Part shown: positions 1 to 7,163 of the stretch, piece by piece
Layout: each line of letters starts with the position of its first letter
Position numbering within the stretch: position 1 is the first letter of the stretch
Source: an uncultured Clostridia bacterium
GTDB taxonomy: Bacteria; Bacillota; Clostridia; Peptostreptococcales; Anaerovoracaceae
DNA: 16,144 nt
NCBI GenBank assembly: GCA_934255435.1
Contig: CAKQNZ010000033.1
Location: forward strand, 1-16,144
Direction: 5' to 3'
The notes under the pieces: model-generated
What the model saw: the letters and a program-made list of their open reading frames with translations, nothing else
Told to the model about the DNA's origin: nothing
Databases searched by the model: none
Program-made: the position numbers and the translations under genes

Positions 1-209
1 TAGGTTTCGATATGTATGAACTTTGGCTATTGAATCCAGGGGAGAGTAAATACTTAGTAACTAAATTTCGTACTGATAAGGCTAAATTTTTTGATGGAGT
101 CAAAGGCAAAACCTACAAATGTAAAGTCAGAGGCTACAGAAATGTCAATGGAACTAAAGTATACAGCTCATTTTCGACACAAAAATCTATCAAGGTCCCG
201 TCAAAGTAA
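1..209 (+). CDS. C-terminal end of a secreted Ig/Fn3-like repeat protein (5' truncated by window)
   Basis: The reading frame is open from the window edge (first full codon at base 3) to TAA at 207-209, giving about 68 residues. An ATG at 12 lies inside the domain and is probably not the start: the residues before it (Gly-Phe-Asp) align with the paralogue. The sequence matches the last domain of the protein at 13017-14192: both have a Y-E-x-W-x-LNPG-x-SKY stretch, then KGKTYK-x-KVRG, then VYSSFS near the end. That domain is probably a fibronectin type III-like beta sandwich used in surface proteins. Everything upstream, including any signal peptide, is outside the window. By hand count the stretch is about 35% G+C, clearly lower than most of the cluster. 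The gap to the phosphatase is 29 bases with no terminator, so the genes are probably co-transcribed. Confidence 0.75.
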   Translation, partial: GFDMYELWLLNPGESKYLVTKFRTDKAKFFDGVKGKTYKCKVRGYRNVNGTKVYSSFSTQKSIKVPSK

Positions 210-228
210 AGTAGTCTGAGGATTTATT

Positions 229-232
229 GGAG
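229..232 (+). promoter_or_regulatory. Ribosome binding site fixing the PP2C start at 239
   Basis: GGAG lies six bases before the ATG at 239. The in-frame TTG at 227 overlaps this site and has no Shine-Dalgarno of its own at a sensible distance, so the ATG is preferred. Confidence 0.7.
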
Positions 233-238
233 CAGATC

Positions 239-1015
239 ATGGAATTACAGATAGCAGGCATATGTCATATAGGAAACATCCGTGACGGCAATGAAGACAA
301 CATCATGGTCAACGGAGCCTACAGAGACGATACAACGCAGGATATCAAAGCACTTGAGGACTGCTGGCGCAGACCATGGAACATCTGCGGCGTGTTCGAC
401 GGCATGGGCGGAGAGAGCCACGGCGATGCAGCATCCCTTAAAGCTGCGGAAATTTTCAGTACATGGCAGCCCAGTTTCGATACAGCAGATATAGAGGACC
501 TTTTCCTGAGAGCCAGCGACGATATATATGACAGCATACCTAAGTTCAGCGGACAGCGGGCAGGAACGACTGCAGCGGTGTTCATTTCAGACGGCAGGTA
601 TGCAGCAGTGTGCAATATAGGAGACAGCCGTGTATACAGATACAGGCAAGGGAAGTTGGAGCAGCTGAGCAAAGACCATACATCTGCACAGCAGCTTGTG
701 GATATGGGTATGGACAGCAGTGGAGACACCTCAGTGAAAGCTAAAAAAGGTTCCATAACCCAGTATCTCGGCGTGCCACGGGATGAATTCCAGATAGAGC
801 CGTTAGTACGCCGTGATCTGGAGCTTGAGAAGGATGATATCTATCTGCTGTGCAGCGACGGACTGACAGATATGCTGGAGGATGAGGAGATAAGAGATAC
901 CATAGCAGGATGCAGCGGCAGCAGTGCCAGGCTGACAGCAGCCGCTGCAGTACAGAAGGCACTGGATAAAGGCGGCAGAGACAATGTCTCGGTGATCGCA
1001 GTCAGAGTCCTGTGA
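239..1015 (+). CDS. PP2C-family Ser/Thr protein phosphatase (first copy)
   Basis: A 258-residue cytosolic PPM/PP2C phosphatase, expected to remove phosphate from Thr/Ser targets of the neighbouring kinases using two Mn/Mg ions. All the usual motifs are present in order: R15 and the GNED box ending at D20, DGMGG at 54-58, AGTTAA at 109-113, IGDSR at 127-131, KDHT at 145-148, CSDGL at 205-209 and GRDNVS at 246-251. The metal-binding Asp residues D20, D54, D207 and D248 are intact, so it should be active. Its length is normal for stand-alone bacterial PP2C enzymes of the PrpC/Stp type. There is no membrane segment. It sits 31 bases before the receptor kinase, the classic phosphatase-kinase pairing. 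The ATG at 239 is chosen over the TTG at 227 because GGAG at 229-232 is correctly spaced only for the ATG. Confidence 0.95.
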   Translation: MELQIAGICHIGNIRDGNEDNIMVNGAYRDDTTQDIKALEDCWRRPWNICGVFDGMGGESHGDAASLKAAEIFSTWQPSFDTADIEDLFLRASDDIYDSIPKFSGQRAGTTAAVFISDGRYAAVCNIGDSRVYRYRQGKLEQLSKDHTSAQQLVDMGMDSSGDTSVKAKKGSITQYLGVPRDEFQIEPLVRRDLELEKDDIYLLCSDGLTDMLEDEEIRDTIAGCSGSSARLTAAAAVQKALDKGGRDNVSVIAVRVL

Positions 1016-1046
1016 ACGTCAGATATAAACGTATGCAAGGAGAAAC

Positions 1047-2909
1047 ATGGAAACCGAATACTACAGGAAATATGAGCCGCTGTTCGGCTCATGGTACATA
1101 AAAGATCAGATAGGCGAGGGGAGTTTCGGCAAAGTCTATATCATAGAGCGCAAGGAAATGGGCGTGACATACCGTTCAGCACTGAAGGCTATAACTATCC
1201 CCCAGACCCAGGGCGAGATCAAGAGCATCATGATGGAAGGCATGAGCCGTACTGATGTGGAAAAGTACTATCTCAAACTGGTGCATGATATAGTCAATGA
1301 ATTCATACTGATGGCAAAGCTGAAAGGCAACAGCAATGTTGTGAGCTATGAAGACCATATACTAAAAGAGCATGAGGACGGAATAGGCTGGGATATCCTT
1401 ATCAGGATGGAGCTGCTGACACCACTCTTCGACCACATGGGAAAACACCCCATGACGACATCAGATGTCATAAGGCTCGGCATAGATATGTGCAGAGCTC
1501 TGGAGCTTTGCGAGCAGAACCACATAATACACAGAGATATCAAGCCGGAGAACATATTCGTGGCAGATACAGGGTCTTTCAAGCTGGGTGATTTCGGCGT
1601 GGCCAAGACTATAGAAAAGTCAAACAGCGGACTTTCCAAAAAAGGCACATATATGTACATGGCGCCGGAGGTCTACAGAGGAGAGGCCTACGATCTCACC
1701 ATAGATATCTATTCCCTTGGTATAGTACTTTACAGGCTGCTGAACAACAACCGTGCGCCGTTCCTGCCGGATGCGCCGCAGCCGATAAAGTATACCGACA
1801 AGGAAGAGGCTATGCAGAAAAGGGTCAGCGGCGAGGAGATACCGCCACCTAAAAACGGTACGGAGGATCTGGACCGGATAATCCTGAAAGCATGCAGTTT
1901 CAACAAAGAAGACAGGTATCAGAACGCTGCTCAGATGCGTGAAGACCTCGAAAAGCTGAAAGGAAAGATAAAATCAGCAAGGGAATCTGTCATAAAAAAA
2001 ACGGCAGATAAGACAGATGAAAAAAACACTGGCGAAGAAAAATCAGCAGCAGGGACCGGCACTGGGAAAAAGCCAGCGCCTGAGAAAGACGACAAGCAGA
2101 AAACTTCGACTGAAAAAAAGGGCTGCAAGGCTCTCAGGTACAGCAGGCGTATCATCATAGCAGCAGCCATCGCAGTACTTTGTACAGTCTGCACGGTATT
2201 TGCACTGATACCAAAACATGTGACAGATGTGGAAGGTATAGACGACATAACAAATGTCTACATAGGCGATACCATAGCGCCTGACTACAAAATTGTGCCG
2301 GACAGGTTCAGCGAGTCGAAAATGACTTTCAAGGCAGGTGACAGAAGCGTCATATCAGTAGACAAAAGTGGCAGGATAACAGGAAAGAAACTGGGAGAAT
2401 CAACACTGAAGATATCAGTCAGGGAATATGAGAAAGACGTCAGAGTCAAGGTAGTAGCAAAGGTCAACAAGATAACCGGCGTGGACAAGAAGATAACCAT
2501 GACGGAGGGCACCACGAAAACACTGAAACCAAAGCTGAAACCCGACAAGTTCAGGAATGAAAAGATAAGCTACAGCTCCAGCAAGAAAAAAGTAGCTACG
2601 ATATCAGACAAAGGAAAGATAAAAGCAAAATCTCCGGGCAAGGCGAAGATAACCATAAGCGCAGGGGGATACAGCAGGACGATAACGGTAGTAGTAGAGC
2701 AGTATGTAGCACCGACCAGTGCACCGGCAGCTACATCAGCACCGGCACAGAACTATAACGGTTACAGTTCCGGAGGATCATCAGGCGGAAGTTCTTCACG
2801 AAGCCGTTCATCCGGGGGCAGCAGTTCCCCGACAAGCAGCAGAGCCTCTAACTTTTCAGAAGGTGATTTCGATGGAGCAGATGATTACTATTACGATTAC
2901 GACTACTGA
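1047..2909 (+). CDS. Transmembrane Ser/Thr protein kinase with two BIG2-like Ig ectodomains
   Basis: A 620-residue Hanks-type receptor kinase. The cytosolic catalytic domain (about 14-305) has the Gly loop GEGSFG (23-28), Lys47 in an ALK motif, a likely helix-C Glu85, HRD 162-164 followed by I-K-P-E-N, DFG 182-184 and APE 206-208, so it should be catalytically competent. A charged Lys/Asp/Glu linker (311-362) leads to one membrane helix (369-388). Outside are two bacterial Ig-like (BIG2-type) repeats, about 397-470 and 474-551, each ending in the K-x-x-G-x-x-x-[IL]-x-[IV]-S pattern. A Ser/Gly/Arg-rich tail follows, ending in GDFDG and an Asp/Tyr-rich terminus. PrkC/PknB-type kinases have PASTA repeats at this position; here Ig-like repeats replace them, so muropeptide sensing should not be assumed. 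AAGGAG at 1037-1042 supports the start. The TM and ectodomain recur without the kinase at 14205-14987. Confidence 0.95.
   Translation: METEYYRKYEPLFGSWYIKDQIGEGSFGKVYIIERKEMGVTYRSALKAITIPQTQGEIKSIMMEGMSRTDVEKYYLKLVHDIVNEFILMAKLKGNSNVVSYEDHILKEHEDGIGWDILIRMELLTPLFDHMGKHPMTTSDVIRLGIDMCRALELCEQNHIIHRDIKPENIFVADTGSFKLGDFGVAKTIEKSNSGLSKKGTYMYMAPEVYRGEAYDLTIDIYSLGIVLYRLLNNNRAPFLPDAPQPIKYTDKEEAMQKRVSGEEIPPPKNGTEDLDRIILKACSFNKEDRYQNAAQMREDLEKLKGKIKSARESVIKKTADKTDEKNTGEEKSAAGTGTGKKPAPEKDDKQKTSTEKKGCKALRYSRRIIIAAAIAVLCTVCTVFALIPKHVTDVEGIDDITNVYIGDTIAPDYKIVPDRFSESKMTFKAGDRSVISVDKSGRITGKKLGESTLKISVREYEKDVRVKVVAKVNKITGVDKKITMTEGTTKTLKPKLKPDKFRNEKISYSSSKKKVATISDKGKIKAKSPGKAKITISAGGYSRTITVVVEQYVAPTSAPAATSAPAQNYNGYSSGGSSGGSSSRSRSSGGSSSPTSSRASNFSEGDFDGADDYYYDYDY
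2766..2852 (+). repeat. Ser/Gly/Arg low-complexity tail of the receptor kinase
   Basis: Residues 574-602 of the kinase are almost entirely Ser, Gly and Arg, in short SGGS/SSRS units. This is probably a flexible extracellular spacer. The paralogue at 14205-14987 has an equivalent Ser/Gly tract. Confidence 0.7.
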
Positions 2910-2934
2910 TACCGGACGACAAGGAGGATGATTC

Positions 2935-3516
2935 ATGGCAATAGTAAAGTGTCCCAACGGACATTATTATGACAACAGCAAGTTCGATAAATGCCCCAGC
3001 TGCATGGAGGATGAGACTCTTCCCATGGATGGTTTCAGGAGCGAGGACTTCGAAAAGACCGTAGGTCTGCCTATGTTCGATGATGTGTACGAAAAGACCC
3101 TTGGACTGGATGCAGTATCCACCGGTTTCGACGATGAGAAGACCATAGGTTTCTTCAGTTTCGAGCAGGGTACAGAACTGATAACAGGCTGGATCGTCTG
3201 TGTCAAGGGACCGCCCAGAGGCAAGGACTACGGACTTTACCACGGCAAGAACAGGATCGGCAGAGGTCTGGATATGGATATATACATACCTGAGGACAGA
3301 GCCATATCCAGAAACGAACAGGCGACGATAGTATATGAAGACAAGAAAAGCGAGTTTTTCATCATGAGCAGCAGAGGCAGCGGGACCCTGCTCAACGGAA
3401 CTCCTGTGGATGAAGTTGGAAAACTCAAGACCGGAGACAGGATCACGATGGGAGAAAGCGAATTCATTTTTATAGCATTTTGTACGGAGGACAGAAGATG
3501 GGAAGAAGAAGTCTGA
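2935..3516 (+). CDS. Zinc-ribbon + FHA domain protein with three EKTxG repeats (first copy)
   Basis: A 193-residue soluble protein. The N-terminus has a short Cys cluster, CPNGHYYD (6-13) then CPSC (20-23), resembling a zinc ribbon. A linker follows with three copies of an acidic E-K-T-[VLI]-G motif at Thr42, Thr55 and Thr70. The C-terminal FHA domain (about 84-182) has IGRG (108-111) and LLNG (152-155). In the motif where FHA domains normally carry a His (S-R-x-x-His), this copy has S125-R-N-E-Q, so the His is lost. It is clearly paralogous to 7164-7808: same Cys cluster, same G-W-[IL]-V-C-[VI]-KG entry to the FHA domain, same F-I-x-F-C end followed by a Trp. AAGGAGG at 2921-2927 gives a strong start. 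The probable role is a phosphorylated adaptor between kinases and other FHA proteins (inference). Its 3' end overlaps the vWA gene by 19 bases. Confidence 0.88.
   Translation: MAIVKCPNGHYYDNSKFDKCPSCMEDETLPMDGFRSEDFEKTVGLPMFDDVYEKTLGLDAVSTGFDDEKTIGFFSFEQGTELITGWIVCVKGPPRGKDYGLYHGKNRIGRGLDMDIYIPEDRAISRNEQATIVYEDKKSEFFIMSSRGSGTLLNGTPVDEVGKLKTGDRITMGESEFIFIAFCTEDRRWEEEV
3049..3150 (+). repeat. Three EKT[V/L/I]G candidate phosphothreonine motifs
   Basis: In residues 39-72 of the FHA adaptor the motif E-K-T-[VLI]-G occurs three times, with Thr codons at 3058, 3097 and 3142. Two of the copies are preceded by an F-D-D unit. The spacing is 13 and 15 residues. Confidence 0.75.
3486..3490 (+). promoter_or_regulatory. 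Ribosome binding site fixing the vWA protein start at 3498
   Basis: GGAGG lies inside the end of the upstream gene, seven bases before the ATG at 3498. The in-frame TTG at 3480 lies upstream of this site and would add six residues before the signal peptide, so it is unlikely to be the start. Confidence 0.75.
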
Positions 3517-4961
3517 CAGCACTGCTGGTAATGATACTGATGATGTCATCTGCAGTGATGTCATTTGCAGATGACGGCAGCCGTGCGGATTCTGACAAAA
3601 AACATATCACAGTGCAGGAACAGCTTCCTCAGGTGAAGATATACTGCGAGGAGTACAGCAGGTCATCCGGCACTGACAAAAAGGATATCGAGGTACAGGC
3701 ATATTCGGGAAAAACAGAACTGAAAAACTCTGTAAAGGATGTGAGCCTGTTCAGCAGTGGCAAAAGCAGCGAAGGCGTTACATATTTCATACTGCTTGAC
3801 GCATCAGGTTCTATGAACAATAATCGTTCAGCCAGCTTCAGCAGCATAAAGGAGGATATACTTTCCTTCACTAGCAATCAGCTGAACTCCAAGGACAAGG
3901 TGTTCCTGCTGCCTTTCAGCAGCGAGATAAAGTCCGGCAACGAGAAAGGCATGAATCCCACAACATCGGATATCAGAGAGCGAATGAACAGCATCAGTGC
4001 ATCGGGCGGAAGCACAAATATCTACAATGCACTTGGTCATGTCTGCGAGATAGCGGAGCAGATAAGCAAAGACGAACAGTATCCCGACAGGAAGGAGATC
4101 CTGCTGTTCACAGACGCCCGTGAATTCAACGACGGCGGAGATGAAAAGACATCGAGAGATGTTGATCTTGCATCGGCAGGGATATGCATACATGCTTTCA
4201 CAATAGGCGGAGTCAAGAAAGACAAAGATACCCTCAGAGAATTTGTCATAGATTCCGGTGGCACCGTATATGACGGGCTTATCTCAGCAGATCTGAAAAC
4301 GATGAAAGAATCGCTGGACAAGAGCCTGGTGGTGACAGCTGAGATAAAGAATGTATCAGACATGATCGGAAAATACGATGTGAAAGTCTATCAGGATTCA
4401 CAGCTCATAGGTGAAAAAAGCAGTCTCAGCGTGCCTAATACCAAAGGCGTTAAAGACGCCACGTCAATAGTGATAAAAAAGGCGTTTCTGAGACTCTGGT
4501 GGATCATCCTCATAATCGCCATCGCAGCTATAGCATTTGTAGTCCTGACGACGATAAAGAAAAACAGAGGCCTGGTCAAAGTCGATGGCAAAGTAGTGTA
4601 CGGCGGCAGCATACAGAAGAAATACCATATCAAGGGCAAACCGCAGAAGACTGCCGAACTGACACTGAGAATAGAATCAAAGGCAGGAGAAGCATCTGTA
4701 CAGCATGTTGAAATGGAAAGCAGCCTGATAGTAGGACGTGCCAGCCAGTGCGATCTTTATTTCGACGACGCCAAGATGTCGAGACAACATTTTGTCATAA
4801 CTATAGAGAACAGACAGCTGTTCATACAGGACCTTGAAAGTACAGGTGGCACATATCTCAACGGAGTAGGCATCTTTGAAAAACAGAAACTTTCAAGAGG
4901 CAGTATCATAACTGCCGGAGCAACAAAGATGATAGTCGAAGATATCGATATCAGAAGCTGA
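3498..4961 (+). CDS. Secreted/membrane vWA domain protein with cytosolic FHA tail
   Basis: A 487-residue single-pass membrane protein. The N-terminus is a signal peptide (basic M-G-R-R, hydrophobic 6-23, likely cut near Ala24). An extracellular von Willebrand A domain (about 94-285) has a complete metal-dependent adhesion site: D101-A-S-G-S105, Thr173 in GGSTN and Asp206 in FTDA. An approximately 45-residue link with an Ig-like look leads to one membrane helix (about 333-352, starting at Leu-Trp-Trp). On the cytosolic side an FHA domain (about 407-484) has VGRA (412-415), S429-R-Q-H432 and Y453-L-N-G456, so its phosphothreonine pocket looks intact. The vWA domain could bind a surface ligand in a metal-dependent way while the FHA tail binds a phosphorylated partner inside. 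The start overlaps the upstream gene by 19 bases, which suggests translational coupling. A TerY-like role is possible but the architecture is different. Confidence 0.93.
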   Translation: MGRRSLTALLVMILMMSSAVMSFADDGSRADSDKKHITVQEQLPQVKIYCEEYSRSSGTDKKDIEVQAYSGKTELKNSVKDVSLFSSGKSSEGVTYFILLDASGSMNNNRSASFSSIKEDILSFTSNQLNSKDKVFLLPFSSEIKSGNEKGMNPTTSDIRERMNSISASGGSTNIYNALGHVCEIAEQISKDEQYPDRKEILLFTDAREFNDGGDEKTSRDVDLASAGICIHAFTIGGVKKDKDTLREFVIDSGGTVYDGLISADLKTMKESLDKSLVVTAEIKNVSDMIGKYDVKVYQDSQLIGEKSSLSVPNTKGVKDATSIVIKKAFLRLWWIILIIAIAAIAFVVLTTIKKNRGLVKVDGKVVYGGSIQKKYHIKGKPQKTAELTLRIESKAGEASVQHVEMESSLIVGRASQCDLYFDDAKMSRQHFVITIENRQLFIQDLESTGGTYLNGVGIFEKQKLSRGSIITAGATKMIVEDIDIRS

Positions 4962-4980
4962 GCAGTGGAGAATGCAGTAA

Positions 4981-6291
4981 ATGGACAAGACAGTTGTAAA
5001 AACAAATGCAAGTAAAAACAGTAATACCGGCAATCTCACCCTTGAGGTCGGTACCATGCTCTGCGAAGACCGTTATATCATAACAGAGATAATCGGAGCA
5101 GGAGGATTCGGCATAACCTACAAGGCGTACGATATATTCAACCAGATGGACTGCGCCATAAAGGAGCTTTTCATAAACAACATCGTATGCAGGCTGCCGG
5201 ATTCAGGGTATATCAGACCGATGGACAGCCGGAAGGCACTGATATTCGAACGCAGCATAAACAGATTCATGGACGAAGCGGAGACGTTGAAATCCATAAA
5301 CGGAATGAAACATGTAGTTCGGATAACGGACTATTTCCGTGAAAATGGTACGGCATATTTCGTCATGCAGTATATCGAAGGACCGACCATAGTTCAGTCC
5401 ATGTCAGAGCGGGGCGGCAGGTTCCCTTTTGATGAAGCTGTCAGCGTGATCATCAAGGTGGGGGAGCAGCTGGATGAGATACACAGAAAGCTGCATATTT
5501 TTCACAGGGATATCTCACCGGAAAATATAATGCTGGAACACGGCACGGACCCAAAGCTGATAGACTTCGGCAACGCCAAGAACTATATGCAGACTGCAGA
5601 AGACGGATATTCCATAATACTCAAACCGGGCTTCGCACCTGTGGAGCAGTTCACAAAGAACGGGCAGGGACCCTGGACAGACGTATACTCTCTGGCAGCA
5701 GTGTTTTACTACATGGCGGCAGGAGTGAAGGTCCCTCCGGCCATGGACAGGCTGAACGGGAAAAGTTATAAATATCTGTCGGACATGGTTCCTGAATGTA
5801 CGAAAGCGATATCTGTGGCAGTGTCAGAAGCGCTGGCGCTTAAACCCAATGACAGGACGCCTGATGTGAAGACTTTCATAGACGTACTGAAAGCATATCA
5901 GAAAAAGAACAAACGCAGGAAGTCTGTATCAGAAGCAGGCAGTGCCAGAACAGCAGCTGCTCCGGGGAGCATGCCGCTGCTGAAGATATCGGAATACGGA
6001 GTAGAGACAGGACAGTGGGCCGTACCACCGGATTCCAAGATAATACTGGGACGTGACAGGAATTACAGCAATATCATCGTAGGCGAAGAACAGACCAGTA
6101 TAAGCAAACAGCACTGTATCGTGACTTTCGACAGCTACGGAGGCGTGTTCAAAGTAAAAGACATTTCCACCAACGGCACCTTCATCAAGGGCAGCCGTAT
6201 GGAAAAGAACCGTGAATATACCTTGTACCCGGGAGAGAAGATCAGTCTGGTGAATAATAGATTTGTTATAGAGATGGGACTGCAGCAATGA
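4981..6291 (+). CDS. Soluble Ser/Thr protein kinase fused to C-terminal FHA domain
   Basis: A 436-residue protein with no membrane segment. The kinase domain (about 30-305) has the Gly loop GAGGFG (39-44), Lys61 in AIKE, a likely helix-C Glu99, HRD 175-177, DFG 195-197 and the activation-segment motif F-A-P-V-E-Q-F (218-224) in place of APE. The catalytic loop reads H-R-D-I-S-P-E-N, so the Lys that normally sits two residues after the Asp in Ser/Thr kinases is Ser. A basic linker (about 307-323) leads to the FHA domain (about 335-433), with LGRD (356-359), S373-I-S-K-Q-H378 and STNGT (396-400), all consistent with pThr binding. The kinase can probably be recruited to its own phosphorylated partners. 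GGAG at 4967-4970 lies ten bases upstream, slightly far. An earlier ATG at 4972 stops after one more codon. The next gene overlaps by four bases. Confidence 0.93.
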   Translation: MDKTVVKTNASKNSNTGNLTLEVGTMLCEDRYIITEIIGAGGFGITYKAYDIFNQMDCAIKELFINNIVCRLPDSGYIRPMDSRKALIFERSINRFMDEAETLKSINGMKHVVRITDYFRENGTAYFVMQYIEGPTIVQSMSERGGRFPFDEAVSVIIKVGEQLDEIHRKLHIFHRDISPENIMLEHGTDPKLIDFGNAKNYMQTAEDGYSIILKPGFAPVEQFTKNGQGPWTDVYSLAAVFYYMAAGVKVPPAMDRLNGKSYKYLSDMVPECTKAISVAVSEALALKPNDRTPDVKTFIDVLKAYQKKNKRRKSVSEAGSARTAAAPGSMPLLKISEYGVETGQWAVPPDSKIILGRDRNYSNIIVGEEQTSISKQHCIVTFDSYGGVFKVKDISTNGTFIKGSRMEKNREYTLYPGEKISLVNNRFVIEMGLQQ

Positions 6292-7130
6292 AACTGAAAT
6301 TAAGAAAAGACAATAGAAAAGAGATATCAGATGCAAAGACTGTGAGCATGGAGACAGACGACAAGGAAGGTCTTGTAGGCGATATCGTCATGCGTGGACG
6401 TTCCAGCATAATAGGAGCAAGGAAAAACCAGCAGGATGCATGCTTTACAGATCAGATAAGGACAGACTGCACTATCGGCATCGTATGCGACGGTATGGGT
6501 GGTCTCGAAGATGGAGCTACAGCGAGCAAAACAGCCATAGAATATGTAGCAGGCAGGATGTGTGAGATAGACGATATAACTGAAATAAACGAGATACTTG
6601 AGATGATTGCAGAGGACGCCGACGAGATCGTGGCAGATCTCAAGGACGATACTGGTCGGAATGTAAATGCAGGGACCACCCTTGCTGCAGTGATGATCAC
6701 AGGGAATCACCTGCACTGGGTCTCTGTAGGGGACAGCAAGATATTCATACTCAGGAATGGAGCTTTGCAGTGTGTCACAGACCAGCACAACTACAGGTTC
6801 ATGGCAGAGAAGCGAAAAAACCGAAGAGGATTCGTATTCGATCCCAATGTCCGTCAGGATGCACTGGTGAGCTATATCGGTGCAGGAGGACTGCCATATA
6901 TAGATATAAGTCCGGATGATGTGATACTTGGCGACAGGGATATGGTGCTGATATGCAGCGATGGACTTTACAACGCTCTGCCGGAGCCGCAGATAAGAGA
7001 GATAATGCTTGAGGATAAACAGACAGTCAGCGAGATAGCACACAGACTGACATCGGAAGTATCGGCAAAGAAACTGAGAGGGCAGGACAATGCGACAGCC
7101 GTGGTCCTGCAGTACAGGAATAAATTATAA
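6288..7130 (+). CDS. PP2C-family Ser/Thr protein phosphatase (second copy)
   Basis: A 280-residue PP2C phosphatase overlapping the kinase-FHA gene by ATGA, so it is probably translationally coupled and may be the direct counter-enzyme to that kinase. Motifs in order: G-A-R-K-N-Q-Q-D50 (the R-x-N-x-D box), C-DGMGG (67-72), AGTTLA (128-133), VGDSK (147-151), SDGL (224-227) and GQDNAT (265-270). The metal-binding residues D50, D68, D225 and D267 are present. Compared with the first copy it has Lys instead of Arg after GDS and a longer segment (about 164-205) between the DQH and IGAG motifs. It also has an extra N-terminus of about 35 charged residues containing an A-K-T-V-S-M sequence. The Shine-Dalgarno is weak, as is usual for an ATGA overlap. 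It is not a close twin of the first phosphatase. Confidence 0.94.
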   Translation: MKLKLRKDNRKEISDAKTVSMETDDKEGLVGDIVMRGRSSIIGARKNQQDACFTDQIRTDCTIGIVCDGMGGLEDGATASKTAIEYVAGRMCEIDDITEINEILEMIAEDADEIVADLKDDTGRNVNAGTTLAAVMITGNHLHWVSVGDSKIFILRNGALQCVTDQHNYRFMAEKRKNRRGFVFDPNVRQDALVSYIGAGGLPYIDISPDDVILGDRDMVLICSDGLYNALPEPQIREIMLEDKQTVSEIAHRLTSEVSAKKLRGQDNATAVVLQYRNKL

Positions 7131-7163
7131 GATAAGACCATTTGGATCAGGAGGAGAAAAGTC

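Noticed and set aside
2848..3564. Long minus-strand open frame (238 codons) opposite the FHA adaptor
   Set aside because: It lies fully opposite a well-supported gene, has no recognisable domain, and the plus-strand frame has conserved FHA and Cys motifs. The similar minus-strand frames at 6327-7043 and 10331-11047 were dropped for the same reason.
4972..4980. ATG-CAG-TAA as a start or leader for the soluble kinase
   Set aside because: It encodes two residues only and sits one base after GGAG, too close for initiation. The ATG at 4981 begins the real gene.
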